Positions 24,425-36,545 are shown, counted from the first letter of the stretch. The stretch: 64,000 nt of DNA from Cellulomonas sp. P24 (GCF_024704385.1 NZ_JAJDFX010000002.1:1116001-1180000); one strand, 5' to 3'. Translations and numbers: made by a program. The notes: a model not told the origin generated them from the letters alone.

Positions 24425-25255
24425 TTGATGGTCGCCATCCCGAGCATCGTCGTGGTCGGCCTGATCTGGCTTCCCGCCCTCTCGTCCGTGGTGCTCTCGT
24501 TCACCCGGTGGAACGGGATCGGGAACCTGTCCGCGCACGACTTCGTCGGCCTGACGAACTACCGGAACATCGCCACGAACTACCCGCCGTTCTGGCCGGC
24601 GATGACGCACAACCTCATCTGGTTGCTCGTCATGTTCTTCGTCGCCACACCGGCAGGGATGTTCCTGGCGGTGCTCCTCGACAAGGAGATCCGTGGCACG
24701 CGGGTCTACCAGATGGCGCTGTACATGCCGGTGGTGCTCTCGCTCGCCCTCATCGGCTTCATCTGGCAGCTGATCTTCTCGCAGCAGAACGGTCTGCTGA
24801 ATGCCGTCACCGGCAGCACCATCGACTGGTTCGGCGACCAGCGGTACAACCTGTGGGCCGCCCTGGTGGCGACCTCGTGGCGTCAGGTCGGCTACATCAT
24901 GCTGCTCTACCTGGCGGGCCTGAAGGCCGTCGACCACTCGCTCCGCGAGGCCGCCGCGATCGACGGCTGCACCGAGTCGAAGGCGTTCTTCCGGGTGATC
25001 TTCCCGGTCATGCGGCCGATCAACGTCATCATCCTCGTGGTGACGTTCATCGAGTCGCTCCGTGCGTTCGACCTCGTCTGGATCATCAACCGCGGGCGCA
25101 ACGGCCTGGAGCTGATCGCGACCCTCGTGACGCAGAACGTCGTCGGCGAGGCGAGCCGGATCGGGTTCGGCTCGGCGCTGGCGACGGTGATGCTGCTGAT
25201 CAGCTCGGGCTTCATCGTCATCTACCTGCGCGTCGTCATGAAGGGGGACCGATGA
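24425..25255 (+). CDS. ABC sugar transporter permease, MalF type; 5' part probably frameshifted
   Basis: The intact frame gives 276 residues from TTG 24425 and begins directly in the first membrane helix (LMVAIPSIVVVGLIWLPALSSVVLSF), without the basic cytoplasmic start normal for this family. A better start, ATG 24297 with GACGAGGG before it, runs 43 codons in another frame (MSSVPVEIPSSPAEPRR) before a stop. Adding one G to the six-G run 24376-24381 joins the two and gives RRGGRKRRRSRADRLTITLMV, a typical start, and about 319 residues. The EAA loop is HSLREAAAIDGCTESKAFFRVIFPVMRP. The gene overlaps the next permease by ATGA. The full gene is therefore probably 24297-25255. Confidence 0.88.
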   Translation: MMVAIPSIVVVGLIWLPALSSVVLSFTRWNGIGNLSAHDFVGLTNYRNIATNYPPFWPAMTHNLIWLLVMFFVATPAGMFLAVLLDKEIRGTRVYQMALYMPVVLSLALIGFIWQLIFSQQNGLLNAVTGSTIDWFGDQRYNLWAALVATSWRQVGYIMLLYLAGLKAVDHSLREAAAIDGCTESKAFFRVIFPVMRPINVIILVVTFIESLRAFDLVWIINRGRNGLELIATLVTQNVVGEASRIGFGSALATVMLLISSGFIVIYLRVVMKGDR

Positions 25256-26166
25256 CCACCGTCGCGCTCGATCAGTCCAGGACCGTCGGTTCTGCACCGA
25301 TGGTGCGGAAGAAGCGGACCACCCCCGCCCGCAGGCTCCTGCACGTCTTCCTCATCGTGGTCGCGGCGACCTGGATCTTCCCGCTCCTGTGGGCGCTGTA
25401 CAACAGCTTCCGCAACTACAGCTACACCGCGATCCACGGCTATGCGTCGTTCGGCGGGTTCACCGTCTCAAACTTCACGAACGCCTGGAAGCAGGGCGAC
25501 TTCACGCGGCACTTCCTCAACTCGGCGATCATCACCATCCCGGCGGTGGTCCTCACCCTTCTCCTGTCATCGATGGTTGCGTTCGTGGTGTCCCGGTTCA
25601 CCTACAAGTTCAACCTGGCGCTGCTCGGGATGTTCACCGCGGCGAACCTGCTCCCGCCGCAAGCACTGCTCATCCCGATCTACCGGATGTTCCGTGCCAT
25701 TCCAGTGCCCCTGTGGATCAATGACTCAGGCACCCTCCTCAACAGCCTGTGGGGTCTGATCGCGATCAACACCGCGTTCCAGACGGGGTTCTGCGCGTTC
25801 GTCCTGAGCAACTACATGAAGACGATCCCGATGGAGCTCTACGAGGCCGCGGACGTCGACGGTGCCAGCGTGTTCCGGCAGTGGTGGCAGCTCACGCTTC
25901 CCCTGTGCCGGCCCCCGTTGGCAGCTCTCGCCACCCTCGAGGTCACCTGGATCTACAACGAGTTCTTCTGGGCGACGGTCCTGCTCCAGAGCGGCGACAA
26001 GTTCCCGATCACGAGCTCGCTGAACAACCTCCAGGGGCAGTTCTTCACCGACTTCAACCTGCTCTCGGCCGGATCGATCATCGTGGCGCTGCCGACGCTG
26101 ATCGTGTTCTTCCTGCTGCAGAAGCAGTTCGTCTCCGGGCTGACCATGGGGTCGACGAAGGGGTGA
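25252..26166 (+). CDS. ABC sugar transporter permease, MalG type
   Basis: This 304-residue protein starts at ATG 25252 within an ATGA overlap with the upstream permease. A basic N-terminus (MVRKKRTTPARRLL) is followed by six membrane segments. The EAA loop is MELYEAADVDGASVFRQWWQLTLPLCRPPLAAL and the protein ends QKQFVSGLTMGSTKG, the typical CUT1 ending. It forms the channel with the MalF-type partner. No ATPase gene is present in the operon. Confidence 0.92.
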   Translation: MTTVALDQSRTVGSAPMVRKKRTTPARRLLHVFLIVVAATWIFPLLWALYNSFRNYSYTAIHGYASFGGFTVSNFTNAWKQGDFTRHFLNSAIITIPAVVLTLLLSSMVAFVVSRFTYKFNLALLGMFTAANLLPPQALLIPIYRMFRAIPVPLWINDSGTLLNSLWGLIAINTAFQTGFCAFVLSNYMKTIPMELYEAADVDGASVFRQWWQLTLPLCRPPLAALATLEVTWIYNEFFWATVLLQSGDKFPITSSLNNLQGQFFTDFNLLSAGSIIVALPTLIVFFLLQKQFVSGLTMGSTKG

Positions 26167-26187
26167 CCCCGCGCGACTTCCCAGCCC

Positions 26188-26257
26188 CGTTCACCCAGCG
26201 CCGTTCACCCAGCGCCGTTCACCCAGCGCAGTCCACCCAGCGCCGTTCACCCACCGT
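26188..26257 (+). repeat. five tandem copies of a 14-bp repeat
   Basis: CGTTCACCCAGCGC at 26188-26201, 26202-26215 and 26216-26229; AGTCCACCCAGCGC at 26230-26243; CGTTCACCCACCGT at 26244-26257. It lies between the permease stop and the alpha-galactosidase start in a C-rich spacer. Confidence 0.9.
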
Positions 26258-26349
26258 CCCCCCGCTCCTCTCCCCCTCCCGCACCGTGTGCCCGGCCTCC
26301 CCGGACGGGCAGACGACGGACCATCTCGCACCCCAGGAGGACCCCTGCC

Positions 26350-28488
26350 GTGACGGCTCACCCTGACCTCGTGAACCTCCGCGCCGCCGGCGTCGCGGTC
26401 GTGCTCGACGTCTCCGGACCGCTCCTCCCCCGCGTCCTGCACTGGGGCGGCGACCTCGGCGATGACGTCGACGCGCTCCGGCGCACCACCGGCGCCCCGG
26501 TCCCGCACAGCACGCTGGACGCCCCGTTCCCGCTGACGCTCCTGCCCTCCGAGTCCGACGGCTGGGCGGGGACGCCCGGGCTCCAGATCGCCCGCGCCGG
26601 GACGAGCCGCCCGCCGCGTCTGCAGCTCTCCACGCCCGTCGTCGTCGACGCGGGCCGTGTCACGGTGCATGCCCGTGACGACGCCGCCGCCGTCGAGGTC
26701 GCCCTCGTCCTCGCGCTGGACGAGCACGGCGTGCTCAGCGAGCAGGTGACCGTCACGAACGTCGGCGACGGCGTGCTGGAGCTCGTGTCGCTGCAGCACC
26801 TGCTGCCGATCCCCGAGCGCGCGGTGCAAGGCCTCGATCTGACGGGTCGCTGGACCCGCGAGCGCGCACCGCAGCGCTTCGAGGTGCAGCACGGCACGCA
26901 CCTCCGGGCGAGCCGTCGCGGCCGCACCGGTCACGACGCGACCCTCCTGATGAGTGCCGGCACGCCCGGGTTCGGCTTCCGGCACGGCGAGGTCTGGAGC
27001 ACGCACGTCGCCTGGAGCGGCAACCACACGCACCTGGTCGAGCAGCTTCCCGGCGGTGCGGGCGCGCACGGGAGCGTGCTCGGCGGCGGTGAGCTGCTCG
27101 AGGCGGCCGAGGTCCGGCTGGCACCGGGAGAGGCCCACACCTCCCCGACCGTGCTGTTCATCCACTCGGCCGACGGGCTGGACGGCATCTCCGCCCGGCT
27201 GCACCGCCGGCTGCGTGCGCGGCCCCAGCACCCGTCGTCACCCCGGCCGGTCGTCCTCAACACGTGGGAGGCCGTGTACTTCGACCACGACCTCGGGAAG
27301 CTGCTCGAGCTCGCCGAGACCGCGGCATCGATCGGCGTCGAGAGGTTCGTGCTCGACGACGGCTGGTTCGGTGGGCGACGGGACGACTCCCGGGGCCTCG
27401 GCGACTGGGTCGTCAGCGACGAGGCCTGGCCCGACGGTCTCCTCCCCCTGGTCGACCGGGTGCACGCGCTCGGCATGGAGGCCGGTCTCTGGGTCGAGCC
27501 CGAGATGGTGAACCTCGACTCGGACCTCGCCCGTGCGCACCCGGACTGGGTCCTCGGCCCGGCGGACGGGCGACCGTGGCGGCGGCAGCACGTGCTCGAC
27601 CTCACGAACCCGCTGGCCTGGTCGCACCTCCTCGAGCGGTTGGACGCGATCGTCACCGAGAACCGCATCGACTTCCTCAAGTGGGACCACAACCGGGACC
27701 TGCTCGAGGCCGTCAGCTCCGGGCGGCCCGCGGTGCACCGGCAGACGGTCGCGGTGTACGCGCTTCTCGACGCGCTGCTCGCCCGGCACCCCGGTCTGGA
27801 GATCGAGAGCTGTGCGAGCGGTGGCGCGCGCGTCGACCTCGGCATCCTCGAGCGGACGCACCGGGTGTGGACCTCCGACTGCAACGACGCGGTCGAACGG
27901 GTCGACATCCAGCTCTGGACCTCACTCCTGCTGCCACCGGAGCTGATCGGTGCCCATGTCGGCCCGCCCGTGGCCCACACGACCCACCGTCATGTCGACC
28001 TCGGGATGCGGTGCGCGACGGCCCTGTTCGGCCACGCCGGTCTCGAGTGGGACATCACCACGTGCCCGCCCGCCGAGCTCGACCAGCTCCGCGACTGGAT
28101 CACGCTGTACAAGGAGCTCCGACCGCTCCTGCACGGCGGCGACGTGGTCCGTGCGGACGGCCTCGAGCCGGGTGAGCGCCTCCACGGCGTCGTGGCGCGC
28201 GACGCGAGTGCCGGGGTGTTCACGTTCGCCGAGCTGCAGAGCGGACGGTCGGCACGGCCGGGCCTGCGCACGCTCCCGGGCCTCGACCCGGATCGTCGGT
28301 ACCGGGTGACCGTGCCGACGGGGATCCCCGCGCCGGCCACGGTGCAGCGGGCCGAGCCGGCGTGGCTCGCCGCCGCACGCGCCGGCGACCTGGTGGTCAC
28401 CGGGGCGATCCTGACACGCTCGGGCCTCTCGATGCCGGTGCTCGATCCTGCGCAGGCGATCGTCGTGGTGGTGACGGCCGTGCCCTGA
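26350..28488 (+). CDS. alpha-galactosidase, GH36
   Basis: A 712-residue cytoplasmic enzyme starting at GTG 26350 after AGGAGG. It releases alpha-linked galactose from melibiose, raffinose-type sugars or galactomannan fragments. The N-terminal beta-supersandwich is followed by the barrel: LNTWEAVYFDHDLGKLLELAETAASIG, FVLDDGWFGGRRDD, GLWVEPEMVNLDSDL, then the nucleophile D446 in FLKWDHNRDL and the acid/base D510 in TSDCNDAVERV, both intact. ESCASGGARVDLGIL is the conserved substrate loop. No signal peptide, consistent with hydrolysis after import. It is followed by the GH2 gene after 119 bases. Confidence 0.95.
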   Translation: MTAHPDLVNLRAAGVAVVLDVSGPLLPRVLHWGGDLGDDVDALRRTTGAPVPHSTLDAPFPLTLLPSESDGWAGTPGLQIARAGTSRPPRLQLSTPVVVDAGRVTVHARDDAAAVEVALVLALDEHGVLSEQVTVTNVGDGVLELVSLQHLLPIPERAVQGLDLTGRWTRERAPQRFEVQHGTHLRASRRGRTGHDATLLMSAGTPGFGFRHGEVWSTHVAWSGNHTHLVEQLPGGAGAHGSVLGGGELLEAAEVRLAPGEAHTSPTVLFIHSADGLDGISARLHRRLRARPQHPSSPRPVVLNTWEAVYFDHDLGKLLELAETAASIGVERFVLDDGWFGGRRDDSRGLGDWVVSDEAWPDGLLPLVDRVHALGMEAGLWVEPEMVNLDSDLARAHPDWVLGPADGRPWRRQHVLDLTNPLAWSHLLERLDAIVTENRIDFLKWDHNRDLLEAVSSGRPAVHRQTVAVYALLDALLARHPGLEIESCASGGARVDLGILERTHRVWTSDCNDAVERVDIQLWTSLLLPPELIGAHVGPPVAHTTHRHVDLGMRCATALFGHAGLEWDITTCPPAELDQLRDWITLYKELRPLLHGGDVVRADGLEPGERLHGVVARDASAGVFTFAELQSGRSARPGLRTLPGLDPDRRYRVTVPTGIPAPATVQRAEPAWLAAARAGDLVVTGAILTRSGLSMPVLDPAQAIVVVVTAVP

Positions 28489-28601
28489 CCGGACGTCGCG
28501 GTGCCGGCCGACCCTGTACGGCACCGCCCCGAGAGCCCGTACGACCCGATCTCCTGCCCGCGCACCGGCCGCGTGCACCCGCCCAGCCCACGTCGAGGTG
28601 A

Positions 28602-31508
<2,907 letters not shown>

Positions 31509-31564
31509 CCGACACGCCATGTTGACCAGTTACTCTCACGTCATCACCCCCACGGAGGTTCGTC

Positions 31565-31783
31565 ATGTTCCGCAACGGTCTCGAGCCCATCCATCTGCTC
31601 ATCGTGCTGATCGTCCTGGTGCTGCTGTTCGGCGCCAAGCGGCTGCCTGACATGGCCAAGAGCGTCGGTCAGTCGATGAAGATCTTCAAGAACGAGGTCA
31701 AGGACCTGCGCGAGGACTCCTCCTCGACGCCCGCGCCGCCGACCGTGCCGCCGACCGAGCCCTCACCCACCGACAAGGTCTGA
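31565..31783 (+). CDS. tatA: Sec-independent translocase subunit TatA/TatE
   Basis: A 72-residue protein starting at ATG 31565 after CGGAGG. One N-terminal membrane helix ([40 protein letters not shown]) is followed by the amphipathic helix and a Pro/Thr/Ser/Lys tail. This is the standard TatA layout with the FGAKRLPD hinge. It helps export folded, twin-arginine-tagged proteins. tatC is not in the window. The binding lipoprotein at 22910 carries a twin-arginine signal and could be a client. Confidence 0.93.
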   Translation: MFRNGLEPIHLLIVLIVLVLLFGAKRLPDMAKSVGQSMKIFKNEVKDLREDSSSTPAPPTVPPTEPSPTDKV

Positions 31784-31851
31784 GGCGCACGCCCGCGCCG
31801 GGTCGTCGCGCACCCGAGCCGTCGTGTGCGCACGCCCGTCGCGCACGCCCG

Positions 31852-32706
31852 TCAGACCATGGCGCGCACGTGCCGTACGGCCGTCGGTAGCTCGGCCGCG
31901 AGCGTGCTGGCGTACCGGGGGTCATGGAACAGCTTGGCCGTGACCGTGCCCGTGGTGCGGAGCATCGCCAGCACACCCACCGCGAGGACCGCGCCTGCGA
32001 GCGGTCCGACGAGGTACACCCACAGGTGGGCGAGCTCGGGAGCGAGGACAGCCGGGGCGAGGCTCCGCGCCGGGTTGAGGCTCGCCCCGGTGTATGGCGC
32101 GCCCTGCCACACCAACGTCGCCACCACGAGCCAGTTGCCGAGCGGGGTCCACCGGGCCGTCCGTGCGCTCGACGTCATGAGCAGGATCATCAGGACCAGG
32201 ATCGCGGTCATCCCCGTCTCGACGGCAGCTGCGGCCAGGTCGCTCAGCCCGTGCCCGGGCTGCGTCGCACCGAGGTGCAGAGCCTGCGCGGTGCGACCCC
32301 ACGTGAGCTCGAGGAGCATCGTCGCCGCGAACGCACCGAGCAGCTGCGCGACGACGTAGCCGACGAGGTCGTGCGGGTGGACCGAGCGGCGCAGCCAGAA
32401 CGCGAGCGTCACCGCAGGGTTCAGGTGAGCGCCGCTCACCCGCCCGATCGGGCTGAGCGCGACGAGGCTGCCGGTCCCGGCGAAGAGCAGGCCCGTCAGC
32501 AGCAGCCGGGCGGAGGCGGACGGCAGTACCGACGCGACCGGGTTCCCCGGACCGAAGTCGAGGAACACCGCGGACAGTCCACCGGCGATGAGGATCGCCG
32601 TGCCGACGAGCTCGCAGACCCACGGCACCCAGTGCCACCCGCCGTCGGGTCCCTTCCGGGCCACGGTCGGCGACGCCCGGTCGGCGAGCCGTGGCACCCG
32701 GGTCAC
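31852..32706 (-). CDS. aquaporin (MIP family)
   Basis: A 284-residue membrane channel starting at GTG 32706, overlapping the stop of the SDR gene by GTGA, so the two are translationally coupled. Both NPA boxes are present: GAHLNPAVTLAFW near residue 90 and GASLNPARSLAPAV near 213; the second reads NPARS rather than the NPARD of glycerol facilitators, favouring a water channel. Six membrane helices are expected. There is a long polar N-terminus of about 20 residues. The link with the upstream oxidoreductase is unclear. Confidence 0.88.
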   Translation of the reverse strand: MTRVPRLADRASPTVARKGPDGGWHWVPWVCELVGTAILIAGGLSAVFLDFGPGNPVASVLPSASARLLLTGLLFAGTGSLVALSPIGRVSGAHLNPAVTLAFWLRRSVHPHDLVGYVVAQLLGAFAATMLLELTWGRTAQALHLGATQPGHGLSDLAAAAVETGMTAILVLMILLMTSSARTARWTPLGNWLVVATLVWQGAPYTGASLNPARSLAPAVLAPELAHLWVYLVGPLAGAVLAVGVLAMLRTTGTVTAKLFHDPRYASTLAAELPTAVRHVRAMV

Positions 32707-33470
32707 AGCCCGACGCTGCCCTGCATGATGCCGCCGTCGACCACGACCGTCGTCGCCGTCATGTAGCCCGCCCGGCCCGACGCGAGGAACACCACGACGT
32801 CCGCGATCTCCGCCGGCTCGGCCATCCGACCCAGCGGGATGGCGGCGTCGAGCGCCTTCATCTTGACCGGGTCGCTCTCGGTCGAGGCGTTGATCGGGGT
32901 CGAGACCGCGCCCGGTGCGATGTTGACCACCCGGATGCCGTGCGCGCCGAGCTCGACGCCCGCCGTGCGGGTGAGCATCCGGACGCCACCCTTCGAGACG
33001 CAGTACGCGGCGTTGCCCGGCATCGGCCAGTCCTCGTGGACGGACGAGATCGTCAGGACGAGACCGCCGCCGCCCTGCGCGATGAACTGCTGCGCGGCGG
33101 CCTGCGTGCCGAAGAACGCGCTCTTCAGGTTGACCGCCATGACCTTGTCGAAGTCGTCCTCGGTGGTCTCGAGCACCGAGGTGCGGGTCTCGATCCCGGC
33201 GTTGTTGACGAGCACGTCGAGCCGTCCGTAGGTCTCCACCGCGGTGCGGACCATGGCCTGGACGTCCGCGACCTTCGAGACGTCCGCACGCACCCCGACC
33301 GCGTGCCCGCCGGCCGCCTCGACCCGCGCGACGAGCGCGGTCGTCTCCTCCGGGTGGGCGACGTAGTCGATCACGACGTTCGCGCCCTCCGCCGCGGCGG
33401 CGAGCACGATCGCCTCGCCTATGCCGCTGTTGCCTCCGGTGACGACGATCGTCTTTCCTGTCAGCAGCAC
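32703..33470 (-). CDS. SDR-family oxidoreductase, glucose-1-dehydrogenase-like
   Basis: A 255-residue protein starting at GTG 33470 with AAGGAG seven bases upstream. Classical short-chain dehydrogenase features: TGGNSGIGEAIVLAAAAEGANVVIDY (nucleotide binding), NNAGIE, catalytic Ser in ISSVHEDWPMPGNAAY, and YCVSKGG (catalytic Tyr and Lys), then IAPGAVSTPIN and the end VVDGGIMQGSVGL. The HEDWPMPG loop resembles glucose 1-dehydrogenase-type enzymes, but the substrate cannot be fixed. It is coupled to the aquaporin gene. Confidence 0.85.
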   Translation of the reverse strand: MLLTGKTIVVTGGNSGIGEAIVLAAAAEGANVVIDYVAHPEETTALVARVEAAGGHAVGVRADVSKVADVQAMVRTAVETYGRLDVLVNNAGIETRTSVLETTEDDFDKVMAVNLKSAFFGTQAAAQQFIAQGGGGLVLTISSVHEDWPMPGNAAYCVSKGGVRMLTRTAGVELGAHGIRVVNIAPGAVSTPINASTESDPVKMKALDAAIPLGRMAEPAEIADVVVFLASGRAGYMTATTVVVDGGIMQGSVGL

Positions 33471-33649
33471 GGGACGCTCCTTCGATCGGTGACGGTCGGC
33501 CGCTCCCGAGTCCCGGCACCTGCGGGTACGTGCAGGGACGTGCACGCACGTGCCGGACGGGTCGCGCGCCGCCCACGCTAACCCCGCCACCTGGGTGCCA
33601 CGGTCGGCGGGTCCAGGTCACGTCCAGCGATGACTGACAGGATCAGGAG

Positions 33650-35455
33650 ATGGCTCGCATCGAGGACTACGCCCTGCTCGGAGACCTCCAGACCGGTGCG
33701 CTGGTCGCGACGAACGGCTCGATCGACTGGCTCTGTCTCCCCCGGTTCGACTCCCCTGCGTGCTTCGCGGCACTGCTCGACACCCCCGAGTCGGGACACT
33801 GGCAGATCGCCCCGGAGTCCGGCGGAACGTGCACCCGCCGGCGGTACGTCGAGGACACGCTCGTGCTCGAGACGGAGTGGAACACCCCGGAGGGGACGAT
33901 CCGGGTGATCGACTTCATGCCGCCGCGCGGCCACGCCCCCGACGTCGTGCGGATCGTCGAGGGCGTCAGCGGTGCGGTCCCGGTCCGGTCGACGCTGCGG
34001 CTCCGCTTCGACTACGGGCGCGTCGTCCCGTGGGTGCGCCACCAGCCCGGCCAGATGATCGCGGTGGCCGGGCCCGACGCCGTCCGGCTGCGCACCCCTG
34101 CGCCGACGCGCGGGCAGGACTGGGCGACGGTCTCGGAGATCACCGTGCGCGCCGGCGACCGGGTCCCGTTCGTCCTCACGTGGCACCACAGCTACGAGCA
34201 CGCACCCGCGGTCGTCGACCCCGAGGTCGCGCTGCGCGAGACGCTCGCGTTCTGGACGGACTGGTCGCGCAGCGGCACGAGGATCACCGGCCCGTACCGC
34301 GACGCGATCACCCGGTCGCTCCTCACGCTCAAGGCGCTGACCTACCAGCCGACCGGCGGGATCGTCGCCGCGCTCACGACCTCGCTGCCCGAGCAGCTCG
34401 GCGGCCCGCGCAACTGGGACTACCGCTACTGCTGGCTGCGCGACTCGACGTACACGCTGCAGGCCCTGCTCTCCGCCGGGTACCTCGCCGAGGCCAAGGC
34501 GTGGCGCGAGTGGCTGCTCCGCGCCGTGGCGGGCAACCCCGCCGAGCTGCAGATCATGTACGCGCTCGACGGCACCCGGCGGCTGCCCGAGGCCGAGCTG
34601 CCCTGGCTCGCCGGCTACGAGGGGTCCCGACCGGTCCGCACCGGCAACGCGGCCTCCGACCAGCTCCAGCTCGACGTCTGGGGAGAGACGCTGGACGGCC
34701 TGTGCCTCGCACGAGAGTCCGGCCTCGGTGCCCGCGACGACGCGTGGGACGTCCAGACCGCACTGATGGAGCACCTCGAGGGCGCCTGGAACCAGCCAGA
34801 CAACGGCCTGTGGGAGGTCCGCGGCGCGCGGCGGCACTTCACGCACTCGAAGGTCATGGCCTGGGTCGCGGCCGACCGGATGTCACGCGCGGTCCGGACC
34901 CACCCGCAGCTGCACGGCCCCGCCGACCGTTGGGAGGCGCTGCGCGACACGATCCACGCAGACGTCCTCGCGCACGGCTACGACGAGACCCTCGGCACGT
35001 TCACGCAGTCGTACGGTGCGCCGTCGCTGGACGCGAGCCTGCTCATGATCCCCCGCGTCGGGTTCCTGCCCGCGACGGACCCGCGCGTCCTCGGGACGAT
35101 CACCGCGATCCAGCGCGACCTCACGCAGGACGGGTTCGTCCGGCGCTACCAGACCTCCGAGTCGGACGACGGCCTGCCCGGCGGCGAGGGCCTGTTCCTG
35201 GCCTGCTCGTTCTGGCTCGTCGACGCGCTCCACCTGGCCGGCCGCCAGCGCGAGGCGGTCGAGCTGTTCGAGCGCCTGCTGACGCTGCGCAACGACGTCG
35301 GGCTGCTCAGCGAGGAGTGGGACCCCGTCGCCGGCCGTCAGCTCGGCAACACCCCGCAGGCGTTCAGCCACTTCCCGCTCGTGACCAGCGGCCTCCAGCT
35401 CCACGCCGGGCGTGCGCACCGCAGCGACGAGACGATCCGTCACACCCGCGACTGA
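33650..35455 (+). CDS. glycoside hydrolase family 15 (trehalase or glucoamylase type)
   Basis: A 601-residue cytoplasmic protein starting at ATG 33650, with AGGAG immediately before it. It has the actinobacterial GH15 layout: RIEDYALLGDLQTGALVATNGSIDWLCLPRFDSPACFAALL at the N-terminus, then the alpha/alpha barrel with RNWDYRYCWLRDSTYTLQALL and a catalytic glutamate pair at E555-E556 (LLSEEWDP), ending GNTPQAFSHFPLV. Close relatives in mycobacteria act on trehalose, others on maltodextrins, and I cannot choose between them. It faces CorA. Confidence 0.88.
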   Translation: MARIEDYALLGDLQTGALVATNGSIDWLCLPRFDSPACFAALLDTPESGHWQIAPESGGTCTRRRYVEDTLVLETEWNTPEGTIRVIDFMPPRGHAPDVVRIVEGVSGAVPVRSTLRLRFDYGRVVPWVRHQPGQMIAVAGPDAVRLRTPAPTRGQDWATVSEITVRAGDRVPFVLTWHHSYEHAPAVVDPEVALRETLAFWTDWSRSGTRITGPYRDAITRSLLTLKALTYQPTGGIVAALTTSLPEQLGGPRNWDYRYCWLRDSTYTLQALLSAGYLAEAKAWREWLLRAVAGNPAELQIMYALDGTRRLPEAELPWLAGYEGSRPVRTGNAASDQLQLDVWGETLDGLCLARESGLGARDDAWDVQTALMEHLEGAWNQPDNGLWEVRGARRHFTHSKVMAWVAADRMSRAVRTHPQLHGPADRWEALRDTIHADVLAHGYDETLGTFTQSYGAPSLDASLLMIPRVGFLPATDPRVLGTITAIQRDLTQDGFVRRYQTSESDDGLPGGEGLFLACSFWLVDALHLAGRQREAVELFERLLTLRNDVGLLSEEWDPVAGRQLGNTPQAFSHFPLVTSGLQLHAGRAHRSDETIRHTRD

Positions 35456-35472
35456 GGTCCGCCGGCGCGCGC

Positions 35473-35529
35473 GGTGCGCGGCTCGTCAGGTGCGCGGCTC
35501 GTCAGGTGCGCGCGGTGCGCGGCTCGTCA
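35473..35529 (+). repeat. three copies of a 16-bp direct repeat
   Basis: GGTGCGCGGCTCGTCA at 35473-35488, 35489-35504 and 35514-35529, between the convergent GH15 and corA stops. The third copy follows a nine-base insertion that is itself a partial copy. Confidence 0.9.
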
Positions 35530-35531
35530 GG

Positions 35532-36545
35532 CTAGAGCCAGTCGCGGCGCTTGAAGGACACGTAGAGCCCGAGAGCCAGCACGACGATCACCGCGACACT
35601 CAGCACGAACCCCGAGTGCTGCGCGAAACCCGGGTACGGCACGTTCTGACCGAAGTACCCGGTCACCGCGGTCGGCACCGCGATGATCGCGGCCCACGCC
35701 GTGAGCTTCTTCATCACGGTGTTCAGCCGGGCGTCCTGCAGGGAGAGGCTCGTCTCGAAGATCGTCGTGATCATGTCGCGCAACGACTCCGTCCACTCCG
35801 ACGCGCGCAGGACGTGGTCGTAGAGGTCGTCGTACCAGGCGTCGAGCTCAGCGGGGGCGTCGATGTCCTTGCGGTGACGGAGCACCGCGTTCACGACCTC
35901 GCGCATCGGGAGGACCACCCGGCGCAGGTCGACCAGGTCGCGGCGGATCCGGTACGTCTGGCGCTGCAGCTCGTTCGTCGACGCGTGCTCGTCGAAGAGC
36001 CGGTCCTCGAGACCTTCCATCTCGTCGTCGAGGATCTCCACGGCCTCGAAGTGGCCGTCGACGACGACGTCGAGCAGCCCGTGCACGAGGGCACCGACCC
36101 CGTACCTGAGCATGTCCCCGTTGTCGTCCCAGCGGCGCACCACCTCGTCGATGTCGAAGTCGCGGCCCTGGCGGACGGTCACGATGCCCCGGGGCAGGAT
36201 GAACACGGAGATCCGGGCGACCTTCAGACCGGCCTCACGCAGGGTCGGCGCGGCCGTCCCGTCGGCGAGCGAGGTCGCGTAGACGGTGAGGAACGTGTGG
36301 GTCGCGTACCTGATCGACTTGACCCGCTCCTGGCGGGCGAGAGCGTCCTCGACCGCGAGCGGGTCGAGGCCGAGCTCCTCGGCCAGCTCGCTCAGGTGCG
36401 CCGGGTCCGGGGCGCACAGGTCGACCCAGACGAGGCAGCCGTCCTGGTTCAGGTAGTCCGAGGTCCGCTCGAACGGGAAGTCCTCCTCCGCCAGGTTCCC
36501 GTCGCGCCACAGGCGGCTCCGCACGATCCCGTCGTCACTGGTCAT
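35532..36545 (-). CDS. CorA-type magnesium/cobalt transporter
   Basis: A 337-residue protein starting at ATG 36545. A large acidic, helical cytoplasmic domain (LWVDLCAPDP-type start, LEDRLFDEHASTNELQRQTYRIRRDLVDLRR) leads to two C-terminal membrane helices (LTAWAAIIAVPTAVTGYFGQNVPYPG and FVLSVAVIVVLALGLYVSFKRRDWL). The selectivity-loop motif reads GQN instead of the usual GMN; the Asn is kept, and GxN variants occur in CorA relatives. It forms a pentameric divalent-cation channel. It is divergent from the MFS gene at 36641. Confidence 0.9.
   Translation of the reverse strand: MTSDDGIVRSRLWRDGNLAEEDFPFERTSDYLNQDGCLVWVDLCAPDPAHLSELAEELGLDPLAVEDALARQERVKSIRYATHTFLTVYATSLADGTAAPTLREAGLKVARISVFILPRGIVTVRQGRDFDIDEVVRRWDDNGDMLRYGVGALVHGLLDVVVDGHFEAVEILDDEMEGLEDRLFDEHASTNELQRQTYRIRRDLVDLRRVVLPMREVVNAVLRHRKDIDAPAELDAWYDDLYDHVLRASEWTESLRDMITTIFETSLSLQDARLNTVMKKLTAWAAIIAVPTAVTGYFGQNVPYPGFAQHSGFVLSVAVIVVLALGLYVSFKRRDWL

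Noticed and set aside
26188-26257. CRISPR-like array
   Set aside because: The 14-bp units are contiguous without spacers and no cas gene is present.
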